From: Jiangella anatolica
GTDB taxonomy: Bacteria > Actinomycetota > Actinomycetes > Jiangellales > Jiangellaceae
Length of the DNA: 48,425 bases
Assembly: GCF_003236295.1 (NCBI RefSeq)
Contig: NZ_POTW01000049.1
Span: forward strand, 1-48,425
Direction of reading: 5' to 3'
Part shown: positions 23,660 through 31,140 of the stretch, one piece after another
Layout: each line of letters begins with the position of its first letter
Position numbering within the stretch: position 1 is the first letter of the stretch
The notes under the pieces: model-generated
The model's input: only the letters and a program-made list of their open reading frames with translations
Databases searched by the model: none
Told to the model about the DNA's origin: nothing
Made by a program: the position numbers and the translations under genes

Positions 23660-26044
23660 ATGACCGGGAACGACTCGGCTCCGCGCAGTCTCGCCGACGA
23701 CCTGCGCGCTCGTGCCGACGACGAGCTGGCGGCGCTGCTGCGCGCGCGGCCGGATCTGCTCGTCCCGGTGCCCGCCGACGTCTCGCAGCTGGCCTCGCGG
23801 GCCACCACCCGGGCGTCGGCCGTCCGGGCGCTGGACCGGCTGGACCGCTTCACCCTCCAGGTCGTCGACGCGCTGGTGATCTTACCCGCGCCGACCGGCC
23901 CGGCCGACGTGCGCGCGGCGCTGGGGGCCACGGCGGCCGCGGTCGACGGCGCGCTGGCGACGCTGCGGACGCAGGCGCTGCTCTGGGGTCCCGACGACGA
24001 CCTGCGGCTGCCGCGCATCGTGCACGAGATCGTCGGCCCGCATCCGGCCGGCCTCGGCCCGCCGGCCCGGCAGGCGCTGCTCGCGCTGCCGCCGTCACGG
24101 CTGGCGTCGATCATGGACGGCCTCGACCTCACCCCGGCCGCCGACCACGCCGGCAACGTCGACGCCGTCGCGGCGCAGCTCACCGACCCGGCCGCGCTGA
24201 CGCGGCTGCTGGACGAGCTGACCGACGACGCCCGCTCGGCACTGGCCGCGCTCACCCCGGGGCCGCCGACCGGCCGCATCGACGACGCCCTGCGCGAGGT
24301 GCAGCGGGCGACCGCGCGCACGCCGATCGATCTGCTGCTGGCGGTGGGCCTGCTGGTGCCGGTCGACTCGACGACGGTCGTGCTGCCGCGCGAGGTCGCC
24401 CTGCAGCTGCGTGGCGGCCGGGTGCACACCGAGCCGCAGCCGGCGCCGCCCACCCCGCCGGTCACCGAGCGCGCCCCTGACACCGTCGACCGGACGGCCG
24501 GCGCCGGGGCGTACGACCTCACCCGCAAGGTCGAGCTGCTGCTGGACACGTGGGCGGCCGAGCCGCCGCCGGTCCTGCGCACCGGCGGCCTCGGCGTGCG
24601 CGACCTGCGCCGGCTGCCTGAGCTCCTCGACACCGACGAGGCCGGCGCCGCGCTGATCGCCGAGGTCGCCTACGCGGCCGGGCTGGTCGCCATCGGCGAT
24701 GCCGACGAGGTGTGGCTGCCGACGCCGGAGTTCGACGCCTGGCGCCGCGAGGAGCCCGCCCGCCGGTGGGCCGTCCTCGCCCAGGGCTGGCTCGGCACCA
24801 GCCGCGTCGCCGGCCTGGCCGGGAGCCGCGACGAGAAGGACCGCCCGATCGCGCCGCTGGGCCGCGACCTCGAACGGCCCGCCGCGCCCGAGGTGCGCCG
24901 GCTCGCGCTGGAGGAGCTGGCCGGGCTGCCGGCGGGCTGGGCGCCCGACCTCGTCGGCGTGCTGGCAGCGCTGCAGTGGCGGCGGCCGCGCCGGGCCGGC
25001 CGGTTCCGCGACGACCTCGTGCGCTGGACGCTGCGCGAGGCCGAGCAGCTCGGCCTGACCGGCATGGGCGCGCTGGCGTCGTTCGCCCGACCGCTCCTGG
25101 CCGGCCGCGGCGGTGACCGGGCCGTCGACGCCGCCACCGAGGCGGTCCGGGCGAGCCTGCCCCAGCCGCTGGACCACGTGCTGCTGCAGGCCGACCTGAC
25201 GGCGATCGCGCCCGGCCCGCTGCGCACCGATCTCGAACGTGAGCTGAGCCTGCTGTCCGATGTCGAGAGCCGCGGCGGCGCGTCGGTGCACCGGTTCACC
25301 GCCGGCTCGCTGCGCCGGGCGCTCGACGCCGGTCGCACCGCCGCCGACGTGCACGCGTTCCTCGCCACCATCTCCCGCACGCCGGTGCCGCAGCCGCTGA
25401 CGTACCTCGTCGACGACGTCGCCCGCACCCACGGCCAGCTGCGGGTCGGCAGCGCGTCGGCGTTCGTCCGCTGCGACGACGAGGCGGTGCTGGCCGCGAT
25501 CATGGCCGACCCGCGCTCGTCCAGCCTGAGCCTGCGCCGGCTCGCGCCCACCGTCCTCGCCTCCTCGATCGCGGCGAACACGCTGGTCGAGCGGTTGCGC
25601 CAGCTCGGCTTCAGCCCGGTGCCGGAGGCGGCCGACGGGTCCATCGTGATCGGCCGCATGGAGCCGCGACGTGCGGCCGGCCGGTTCGCGCCGCGGCCGG
25701 TGCCGTCGGAACTGGCCGCGCCGGAGGAGACGCTGCTCGGCGCCGCCGTCCGCGCGCTGCGCGCCGGCGACCGGTCCCGGGCGGAGCGACCGGCCGACGG
25801 CGGGCGTGGGCGGCTCGGCCGGACGACGGCCGCCACCACCCTGGCCGAACTGCGCGAGGCGCTGGAGGTCGGCGCCACGGTCTGGATCGGCTACGTCGAC
25901 CAGCACGGCGCCACGACCGAGCGCCTGATCGACCCGGCCCGCATCGAGGGCGGGTGGCTGTCCGCGTTCGACCACCGCAGTGGCGAGGTCCGCTCGTTCG
26001 CGGTGCATCGCATCAGCGGAGTGGCTCCGGTCGACGCCGCCTGA
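23660..26044 (+). CDS. Helicase-associated domain protein (XPB/Ssl2-like, helicase C-terminal domain protein)
   Basis: A 794-residue actinobacterial protein commonly annotated helicase-associated or XPB/Ssl2-like domain protein. It lacks Walker A and DEAD-type motifs, so it is not itself a helicase. The N-terminus is helical (LADDLRARADDELAALLRARPDLL...), and conserved helicase_C_3-like segments lie around 480-680 (PLDHVLLQADLTAIAPGPL, FLATISRTPVPQPLTYLVDDV). The last 80 residues (ALEVGATVWIGYVDQHGATTERLIDPARIEGG...) look like a WYL-type domain. In most actinobacteria this gene is next to the XPB helicase gene. Here XPB is at 32941, about 7 kb away, with other genes between. A role with XPB in DNA repair is inferred from that usual linkage. 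Confidence 0.9.
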   Translation: MTGNDSAPRSLADDLRARADDELAALLRARPDLLVPVPADVSQLASRATTRASAVRALDRLDRFTLQVVDALVILPAPTGPADVRAALGATAAAVDGALATLRTQALLWGPDDDLRLPRIVHEIVGPHPAGLGPPARQALLALPPSRLASIMDGLDLTPAADHAGNVDAVAAQLTDPAALTRLLDELTDDARSALAALTPGPPTGRIDDALREVQRATARTPIDLLLAVGLLVPVDSTTVVLPREVALQLRGGRVHTEPQPAPPTPPVTERAPDTVDRTAGAGAYDLTRKVELLLDTWAAEPPPVLRTGGLGVRDLRRLPELLDTDEAGAALIAEVAYAAGLVAIGDADEVWLPTPEFDAWRREEPARRWAVLAQGWLGTSRVAGLAGSRDEKDRPIAPLGRDLERPAAPEVRRLALEELAGLPAGWAPDLVGVLAALQWRRPRRAGRFRDDLVRWTLREAEQLGLTGMGALASFARPLLAGRGGDRAVDAATEAVRASLPQPLDHVLLQADLTAIAPGPLRTDLERELSLLSDVESRGGASVHRFTAGSLRRALDAGRTAADVHAFLATISRTPVPQPLTYLVDDVARTHGQLRVGSASAFVRCDDEAVLAAIMADPRSSSLSLRRLAPTVLASSIAANTLVERLRQLGFSPVPEAADGSIVIGRMEPRRAAGRFAPRPVPSELAAPEETLLGAAVRALRAGDRSRAERPADGGRGRLGRTTAATTLAELREALEVGATVWIGYVDQHGATTERLIDPARIEGGWLSAFDHRSGEVRSFAVHRISGVAPVDAA

Positions 26045-26048
26045 CGAC

Positions 26049-26160
26049 TCAGGCCGGCCGAAGCACGTCCACGTCGGTGCGGGCGAAGTCGTCACCGACG
26101 CAGAGGACGGGAATCCCGAACTCGGCGGCGATGCCGTAGGTGAAGCAGTCGCCGTAGTGG
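26049..26160 (-). pseudogene. Remnant of a VapC toxin gene (C-terminus only)
   Basis: Immediately after the VapB stop the minus strand reads [32 protein letters not shown]..., the C-terminal third of a VapC PIN-domain ribonuclease (GDCF and GDDFxRTDV motifs with the last acidic residues). The first 90-100 residues, including the N-terminal catalytic Asp (MIVVDTSA type), are absent and no start codon in this frame lies after the VapB stop. A deletion joining the vapB 3' end to the vapC 3' end is the simplest explanation. The product would be inactive. Confidence 0.85.
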
Positions 26161-26409
26161 TCATCGAGGCGGGCCGTCGTCGTATCCGATGATCTCGTCA
26201 GCGGAGCGGGTGTCGAGCACCTTGTGACGGAGCAGGTCGGACTGGAGCGCGCGCAGCCGGCGCGCGACCCGGTCGCCGGAGCCGCCGCGCTCGCGATCCA
26301 GCCGCTCGCGCAGGGCATTGATCACCGCCGTGGTCAGGGACTCACCCGTGACCGCTGCGAGCTCACGGGCCAGCCGGTCCGCCTCGACACTCTTGATGCT
26401 CAGAGCCAT
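26161..26409 (-). CDS. vapB: VapB-type antitoxin (Rv0623-like family)
   Basis: An 82-residue complete VapB antitoxin. The N-terminus [41 protein letters not shown] is the ribbon/helix DNA-binding and dimerisation part of the Rv0623-like family. The C-terminal [18 protein letters not shown] matches the usual toxin-binding end, so the antitoxin looks intact. It is an orphan, because the following vapC is truncated. The aldolase frame upstream on the same strand overlaps its first 47 bases. An intact orphan antitoxin may remain as a neutral remnant or protect against related VapC toxins. Confidence 0.88.
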   Translation of the reverse strand: MALSIKSVEADRLARELAAVTGESLTTAVINALRERLDRERGGSGDRVARRLRALQSDLLRHKVLDTRSADEIIGYDDGPPR

Positions 26410-27283
26410 ATCCGAGTTGTACCGCTGCGGCGAGATTTCTGGATCGGTGCGACCGCCGCAGCACACCGAGCAGCCGGGCCGTCTCCGCGGCCAGTGCCTC
26501 CCGGCCGGCGGCGACGTAGCGACGGGGGTCGACGAGCCGCGGGTCGCCGGCCAGCCGGTCGCGGACGGCGGCGGTGAACACGGCGTTGAGGTGGGTCGCG
26601 ATGTTGACCTTCGTCATGCCCGACACGACCGCCTTGGCCAGTTCCGCGTCCGGCACGCCGGACGAGCCGTGCAGCACCAGCGGGACCGGGACCGCGGCGC
26701 GCAGCTCGGCGATCAGAGCGTGGTCGACGACGGCGTCACGGGTGCGCATCGCGTGCGACGTGCCGACGGCGACGGCGAGTGCGTCGACGCCGGTCGCGGC
26801 GGCGAACGCGGCCGCCTCCGCGGGGTCGGTGCGGGCGCCGGGCGCGTGCACGCCGTCCTTGCCGCCGACCTCGCCCAGCTCCGCCTCGACGGCGACCCCG
26901 CGCGCGTGGCAGTACTCGACGACGGCGCGGGTCGCGGCGACGTTGGCCTCGTACGGCAGCTTCGACGCGTCGAACATGACGCTGCCGATGCCCAGCTCGA
27001 CCGCCTCGTGGACGAGCGCCGCGTCCTCGGCATGGTCCAGGTGCACGACGACCGGCACGGCCGCGGCCCGGGCGACCGCCAGCGTCGCGGCGGCGATCGG
27101 CGCCAGCGCGCCGTGGTAGCGGACGCAGTTCTGGCTCAGCTGCAGCACGATCGGGGCGCCGGCCCGGTCCGCGCCGTCGACCAGACCCTCGGCGTGCTCG
27201 AGCAGGATCACGTTGAACGCGCCGACGCCCTGGTGCCGCGTGGCGGCGTCGGTGAGCAGTCCGGTCATCGAGGTCAGCGTCAT
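26363..27283 (-). CDS. Class II (zinc) fructose/tagatose-bisphosphate aldolase
   Basis: A 306-residue class II aldolase of the FbaA/GatY/KbaY family. Zinc and catalytic features are [10 protein letters not shown] near 75-84, [13 protein letters not shown] near 127-139, GTSHAMR near 167-173 and [10 protein letters not shown] near 201-210. It splits a ketose-1,6-bisphosphate into DHAP and a second triose. ATG 27283 overlaps the PfkB stop (ATGA). The expected end is near LLGVLRRS. A 24-residue tail without family resemblance ([15 protein letters not shown]...) follows and overlaps vapB, suggesting loss of the native stop. It closes an SIS-ROK-PfkB-aldolase operon. Tagatose versus fructose substrate cannot be decided from sequence. 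Confidence 0.9.
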   Translation of the reverse strand: MTLTSMTGLLTDAATRHQGVGAFNVILLEHAEGLVDGADRAGAPIVLQLSQNCVRYHGALAPIAAATLAVARAAAVPVVVHLDHAEDAALVHEAVELGIGSVMFDASKLPYEANVAATRAVVEYCHARGVAVEAELGEVGGKDGVHAPGARTDPAEAAAFAAATGVDALAVAVGTSHAMRTRDAVVDHALIAELRAAVPVPLVLHGSSGVPDAELAKAVVSGMTKVNIATHLNAVFTAAVRDRLAGDPRLVDPRRYVAAGREALAAETARLLGVLRRSHRSRNLAAAVQLGYGSEHQECRGGPAGP

Positions 27284-28188
27284 TCGAGTCGCTCCGCATG
27301 CAACGTGGGCAGGAATCGTGTGTAGGCGGCGAGGTCGACGTCGCCGGCGGCGGCCTCGAGGACGGCCGCGGCGCCGAGCGCGGCGGCGTCGGCGAGGACG
27401 TCCGGCCACGAGGTGCCGTCGATCAGGCCGCGGACCAGCGCCGCGACGGTGGCGTCGCCGGCGCCGGTCGGGTTGCCGGTGACCCCGGGGATCGCGGCGA
27501 CCCGCCACGCCTCGCCGCCGGCCAGGCCGAGCAGGCCGTCGGCGCCCAGGGAGACGACCACGCGCTCGGCGCCGAGCGCGAGCAGCCGGCGGGCGGCGTC
27601 GGTGTGGCTCAACCCGGGAAGGGCCGCGGACAGCTCGTCGGCGTTCGGCTTGAGCAGCACCGGGCCGGCCCCGGCCGCGGCGAGCAGGGCCGGCCCGGAG
27701 GTGTCGACGACGGCGGGGACGCCGGCCGCGATCAGCCGCGGCAGCAGGTCTTCCGGCGCGCCGGCGGGCAGGCTGCCGGAGACCACCAGTGCCTCGGCTC
27801 CGGCCAGCTCTTCGTTCACGGCGTCGACGACGGCGGCCCACTCGGCGCCGGTGAGGGGACGGCCGGGCTCGTTGAACGCGGTCGCCGTACCGCCCTCGTC
27901 CACGACGGTGAACGTGCGGCGCGTCGGCGCGGCGACCGGCACCGCGCGCACCGCGAGCCCGGCGTCGGTCAGCGCGTCGGCCAGCCAGGTCCCGGCGGGT
28001 CCGCCCAGGGGCGCCACGATCACGCACGGCACGCCCAGCGCGTGCAGCACCCGGGCGACGTTGACGCCCTTGCCGCCGGGCCGTTCCAGCACGTCGGCGA
28101 CCCGGTGAGCGCCGCCGGGCGTCAGCGTCGGCACCCGGTACGTGACGTCGATCGCCGGGTTGGGGGTGAGGCAGACGACGCGCGTCAT
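27280..28188 (-). CDS. PfkB-family 1-phosphofructokinase / tagatose-6-phosphate kinase
   Basis: A 302-residue PfkB (ribokinase-like) sugar kinase of the FruK/LacC group. The opening VVCLTPNPAIDVTYRV is typical of that group, GGKGVNVARVLHALG near 38-52 is PfkB signature 1, and NPTGAGDATVAALVRG near 245-260 is signature 2 with the catalytic Asp and anion hole. It would phosphorylate a sugar phosphate (tagatose-6-P or fructose-1/6-P) to the bisphosphate cleaved by the next gene's aldolase. ATG 28188 overlaps the ROK stop (ATGA) and its own stop overlaps the aldolase start. Confidence 0.92.
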   Translation of the reverse strand: MTRVVCLTPNPAIDVTYRVPTLTPGGAHRVADVLERPGGKGVNVARVLHALGVPCVIVAPLGGPAGTWLADALTDAGLAVRAVPVAAPTRRTFTVVDEGGTATAFNEPGRPLTGAEWAAVVDAVNEELAGAEALVVSGSLPAGAPEDLLPRLIAAGVPAVVDTSGPALLAAAGAGPVLLKPNADELSAALPGLSHTDAARRLLALGAERVVVSLGADGLLGLAGGEAWRVAAIPGVTGNPTGAGDATVAALVRGLIDGTSWPDVLADAAALGAAAVLEAAAGDVDLAAYTRFLPTLHAERLE

Positions 28189-29153
28189 GGCATCGGCTCG
28201 CGGGCCAGCAGGCCGGCGCCGACGCAGCCGGCGCGGTCGCCCAGCTCGGCGGCGACGACGCGCGGCAGCCGCTGGAACGTCAGCCGCTCGGCAAGCCGGT
28301 CGGTCAGCGGCCGGAGCACCAGGTCGGGCGACTCGCCCAGCCCGCCGCCGATCGCCACCACCGCCGGCGCGACCACGCCGACCAGCATCGACAGCCCGTA
28401 CGCCAGCGCGTCCAGCGCCTCGTCCCACACGGCGACGGCGGCCGGGTCGCCGCGGCGCACCAGCTCGGCGACCTCGCGACTCCCGGCGACCGGAGCGCCG
28501 GCGGCGAGCGCGTAACGACGGGTGACGGCGGAGGCGGAGGCGATCGCCTCCAGGCAGCCGCGACCGCCGCAGGCGCACGGCAGGTCATGCCCGACGTCGA
28601 CGTGGCCGAGCTCGCCGGCGTAGCCGTCGCCGGCGAACACCCGGCCGTCGAGGATCAGTGCCGCCGCGATGCCGGTCCCGACCGGCAGGAACACCGCGTT
28701 CCGCTCGCCCCGGCAGGCGCCCAGGCGATGCTCGGCCATCCCGCCCGCCCGCACGTCGTGGCCGACCGCGACCGGACAGCCCAGCCGCTCGGACAGCAGC
28801 GACCGCAGCGGCACGTCGCGCCAGCCCAGGTTCTCCGCGTGCACCGCGACCCCGGCCGCCTCGTCCACGATGCCGGGCACGACGACACCCACCACGACAC
28901 CCGCCGCGACCGGCGCACCGGCCGGCCCACCCGCCGGCGCCACACCCGACGGCGAACCGTCCGACAGCTCGTCGGCGAGCCGGCGGACGATCGCCTCGAC
29001 GGCGTCGACCACCGCCAGCCCGTCCGGCCCGGCCGGCGGCGTGGACGTCCGGTGCACCGGGCCCAGCCGCCCGTCGGGGCCGAGCACGCCGGCCTTGATC
29101 GACGTCCCGCCGACGTCGACGGCGATCACCGGCCGAACCGAGGCCGCCGGCAC
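28185..29153 (-). CDS. ROK family sugar kinase
   Basis: A 322-residue ROK-family kinase starting at GTG 29153, one base after the SIS gene's stop. GTG 29129 is an alternative. The phosphate-binding motif VIAVDVGGTSIKAG lies at the N-terminus. The zinc-binding ROK signature with Cys-x-Cys and a later Cys is GHVDVGHDLPCACGGRGCLEAIAS near 155-178. The second glycine-rich motif is VVAIGGGLGESP near 268-279. There is no N-terminal helix-turn-helix, so it is a kinase and not a repressor. In this operon a hexose, amino-sugar or N-acetyl-amino-sugar is the likely substrate. Confidence 0.91.
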   Translation of the reverse strand: MPAASVRPVIAVDVGGTSIKAGVLGPDGRLGPVHRTSTPPAGPDGLAVVDAVEAIVRRLADELSDGSPSGVAPAGGPAGAPVAAGVVVGVVVPGIVDEAAGVAVHAENLGWRDVPLRSLLSERLGCPVAVGHDVRAGGMAEHRLGACRGERNAVFLPVGTGIAAALILDGRVFAGDGYAGELGHVDVGHDLPCACGGRGCLEAIASASAVTRRYALAAGAPVAGSREVAELVRRGDPAAVAVWDEALDALAYGLSMLVGVVAPAVVAIGGGLGESPDLVLRPLTDRLAERLTFQRLPRVVAAELGDRAGCVGAGLLAREPMP

Positions 29154-29154
29154 C

Positions 29155-30033
29155 TCAGCCGCCAGGCAGGACGACGGAGCGGGTGAGGTGCCGCGGCCGG
29201 TCCGGATCCAGACCACGCGCCTCGGCCAGCGCCACCGCCAGCCGCTGAGCCACCACCAGCTGCGCCAGCGGATCCAGCGAGCCATCGACGAACGTCGCCC
29301 CCGTGGCGGCCACCTCGGAAGCCAGACCGGCCGGCGGCGGGCCGAACGACCACACCAGCCGGCCCGGCTGGGCGATCGCCACCGGTCCGTGCCGGTAGTC
29401 CATCGCCGGATACGCCTCGGCCCAGAACTGCGCCGACTCACGCAGCTTCAGCGCCGCCTCGTGCGCCAGCCCGATCGTCCAGCCGCGCCCGACGAACGTC
29501 GCCTGCTCGATGTCGGTGAGCCCGTCCAGCGGCTCGGCCAGCGCCTTCTCCGCGTCGGCGATGACCGGCGCGAGGTCGTGCCCGAGGTGCGCACGCAGCA
29601 GCGCGAGCGCCGACGTCGCGAACCGGGTCTGCACGACCGACCGCTCGTCGGCGAAGTCGAGGACGAGCGAGCTCGACGCCGCGGCCACCACCGGCGAATC
29701 GCCGACCGCCGTCAGGGCCACAGCGCGACCCTCGAACGAACCCAGCAGGTCCAGCACCTCGGTGGTCGTGCCGGACCGGGAGATCGCGACGACGGCGTCG
29801 TAGTCGCGGCCGAGCGGCGCCTCGGAGGCGGCGAACGCGTCGGTCTCGCCGAGTCCGGCCCGTTCCCGCAGCGCGGCATAGGACATCGCCATGAACCAGG
29901 ACGTGCCGCAGCCGACGACGGCGACCCGCTCGCCAGGCGCCGGGAGCACCCGCCGGGCGTCGTCGAGCAGGCCGGCCGCACGGGCCCAGCAGGCCGGCTG
30001 GCTGGCGATCTCCGCCCGTACGTGTTCGCTCAT
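29155..30033 (-). CDS. SIS domain sugar-phosphate isomerase/deaminase (AgaS/GlmS-like)
   Basis: A 292-residue protein with two SIS domains, like the isomerase half of GlmS and like AgaS or FrlB. The first phosphosugar-binding site is VAVVGCGTSWFMA near 38-50, followed by ISRSGTTTEVLDLL near 87-100. The later conserved MDYRHGPVAIA near 226-236 carries the catalytic-loop His. It would interconvert a (amino)aldose-6-phosphate and ketose-6-phosphate, possibly with deamination. First gene of the minus-strand operon, divergent from a DeoR regulator. The set SIS + PfkB + class II aldolase + DeoR most resembles galactosamine/tagatose-type catabolism. A nagA-like deacetylase and a transporter are not in the window. 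Confidence 0.85.
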   Translation of the reverse strand: MSEHVRAEIASQPACWARAAGLLDDARRVLPAPGERVAVVGCGTSWFMAMSYAALRERAGLGETDAFAASEAPLGRDYDAVVAISRSGTTTEVLDLLGSFEGRAVALTAVGDSPVVAAASSSLVLDFADERSVVQTRFATSALALLRAHLGHDLAPVIADAEKALAEPLDGLTDIEQATFVGRGWTIGLAHEAALKLRESAQFWAEAYPAMDYRHGPVAIAQPGRLVWSFGPPPAGLASEVAATGATFVDGSLDPLAQLVVAQRLAVALAEARGLDPDRPRHLTRSVVLPGG

Positions 30034-30085
30034 CGATGGTGTCCCCTCTTGTGCCGCCGAACCTCGACGCCTGCATTCTAGCGAT

Positions 30086-30117
30086 CGAATCGGGCATGAT
30101 TCGCGCAGAGTCGCGCA
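30086..30117. promoter_or_regulatory. Candidate DeoR operator: inverted and direct repeats
   Basis: CGAATC (30086-30091) and GATTCG (30098-30103) form an inverted repeat with a 6-nt spacer. Next to it TCGCGCA occurs twice (30101-30107 and 30111-30117), a 10-bp period close to one helical turn. Both lie between the SIS operon and the divergent DeoR gene, where a DeoR-type repressor would be expected to bind. Confidence 0.5.
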
Positions 30118-30221
30118 AGCCACCGGCCAGTAGGTGGTCGCGGTATCGTGCCGTTCACTCGGATCGAGAAGAGACTGGTGGCGGAGTGACCGCCGGGCGG
30201 TCAGGTGAGGGGGACGCCGTC

Positions 30222-31058
30222 GTGACCGACCAGCCGGACGGAGACGCCGGCGCCGACCTGGGCGGGCAGGCGCACGACCGCGCGCGCCGCTGGCGGCAGA
30301 TGCTCGACCTGCTCGCCGAGCGTGGCCGGCTCAGCGTCACCGAGACCGCGTCGGCGCTGTCGGTGTCCGAGGCGACCGTCCGCCGCGACTTCACCGAGCT
30401 GGCCCGCCAGCAACTGGTCACCCGCACCCACGGCGGCGTGGTGGCGACGGCGGTCGCGTACGACCTGCCGGCCCGCTACCGCGCGACGTCCGGCAGCGAC
30501 CCGAAGGAGCGCATCGCCGCGCTGGCCGCCGACCTCGTCGAGCCCGGCATGGTGGTCGGGTTCAACGGCGGCACGACGACGTCGGCGACGGCGCGCCGGC
30601 TGGCCGCCCGCATCGAGCACGGGCCGCACTCCGGCGAGCACACGCTGACGGTCGTCACCAACGCGCTGAACATCGCCACCGAGATGGTGCTGCGCCCGCA
30701 CATCCGCACCGTCTCGCTCGGCGGCGTGGCGCGACCGCAGTCCTACGAGATGACCGGTCCGCTGGCCACGCTGGTCCTCAACGAGCTGTGGCTGGACGTG
30801 CTCATCCTCGGCATCGACGGGCTGACGGCGTCCGGCGGCGCGTCCTGCCGCCACGTCGGCGAGGCCGGCATCGACGCGCTGATGGTGCAGCGCGCCGGCC
30901 GCGTCGTCGCCGCCGGCGTCGGCGAGAAGATCGGGCGCCGCGCGTTCGCCCGCATCTGCGACGCCGACCAGATCGACGTGCTGGTCACCGACCCCAGCGC
31001 GCCGGAGGACGAGCTGACCGCGCTGCGCGCCGCCGGCGTCGACGTGCGCCTCGCCTGA
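30222..31058 (+). CDS. DeoR/GlpR family transcriptional regulator
   Basis: A 278-residue DeoR-family repressor. The N-terminal helix-turn-helix is RWRQMLDLLAERGRLSVTETASALSVSEATVRRDFTELARQQLVTRTHGGVV, carrying the VRRDF signature and THGG turn. The C-terminal sugar-phosphate sensor domain includes GFNGGTTTSATARRLA and ILGIDGLTASGG. Start GTG 30222 is chosen for GAGGGGG at 30207-30213; GTG 30186 is an alternative. It is divergent from the SIS-ROK-PfkB-aldolase operon and probably represses it until a sugar-phosphate intermediate accumulates. Confidence 0.92.
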   Translation: MTDQPDGDAGADLGGQAHDRARRWRQMLDLLAERGRLSVTETASALSVSEATVRRDFTELARQQLVTRTHGGVVATAVAYDLPARYRATSGSDPKERIAALAADLVEPGMVVGFNGGTTTSATARRLAARIEHGPHSGEHTLTVVTNALNIATEMVLRPHIRTVSLGGVARPQSYEMTGPLATLVLNELWLDVLILGIDGLTASGGASCRHVGEAGIDALMVQRAGRVVAAGVGEKIGRRAFARICDADQIDVLVTDPSAPEDELTALRAAGVDVRLA

Positions 31059-31068
31059 CCCGACCCCG

Positions 31069-31128
31069 CCCCATGATCATCAATGATCCAACCCACTATG
31101 CGTGGTTGGATCATTGATGATCATGGGG
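31069..31128. terminator. 60-bp perfect hairpin between convergent genes (bidirectional terminator)
   Basis: Two perfect 25-bp arms (31069-31093 and 31104-31128) flank a 10-nt loop. The stem has CCCC/GGGG at its base and an AT-rich ATGATCATCAATGATC body that stands out from the GC-rich surroundings. It lies 10 bp after the deoR stop and 12 bp from the stop of the convergent LCP gene, so it can end transcription from both sides. Its length is far beyond a usual terminator and it could also be a dispersed palindromic element. Confidence 0.88.
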
Positions 31129-31140
31129 TAGTCGGGGGCG

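Noticed and set aside
26049-26318. 89-residue frame read as a complete toxin
   Set aside because: Only the part after 26160 resembles VapC; the N-terminal part is an out-of-frame reading of vapB.
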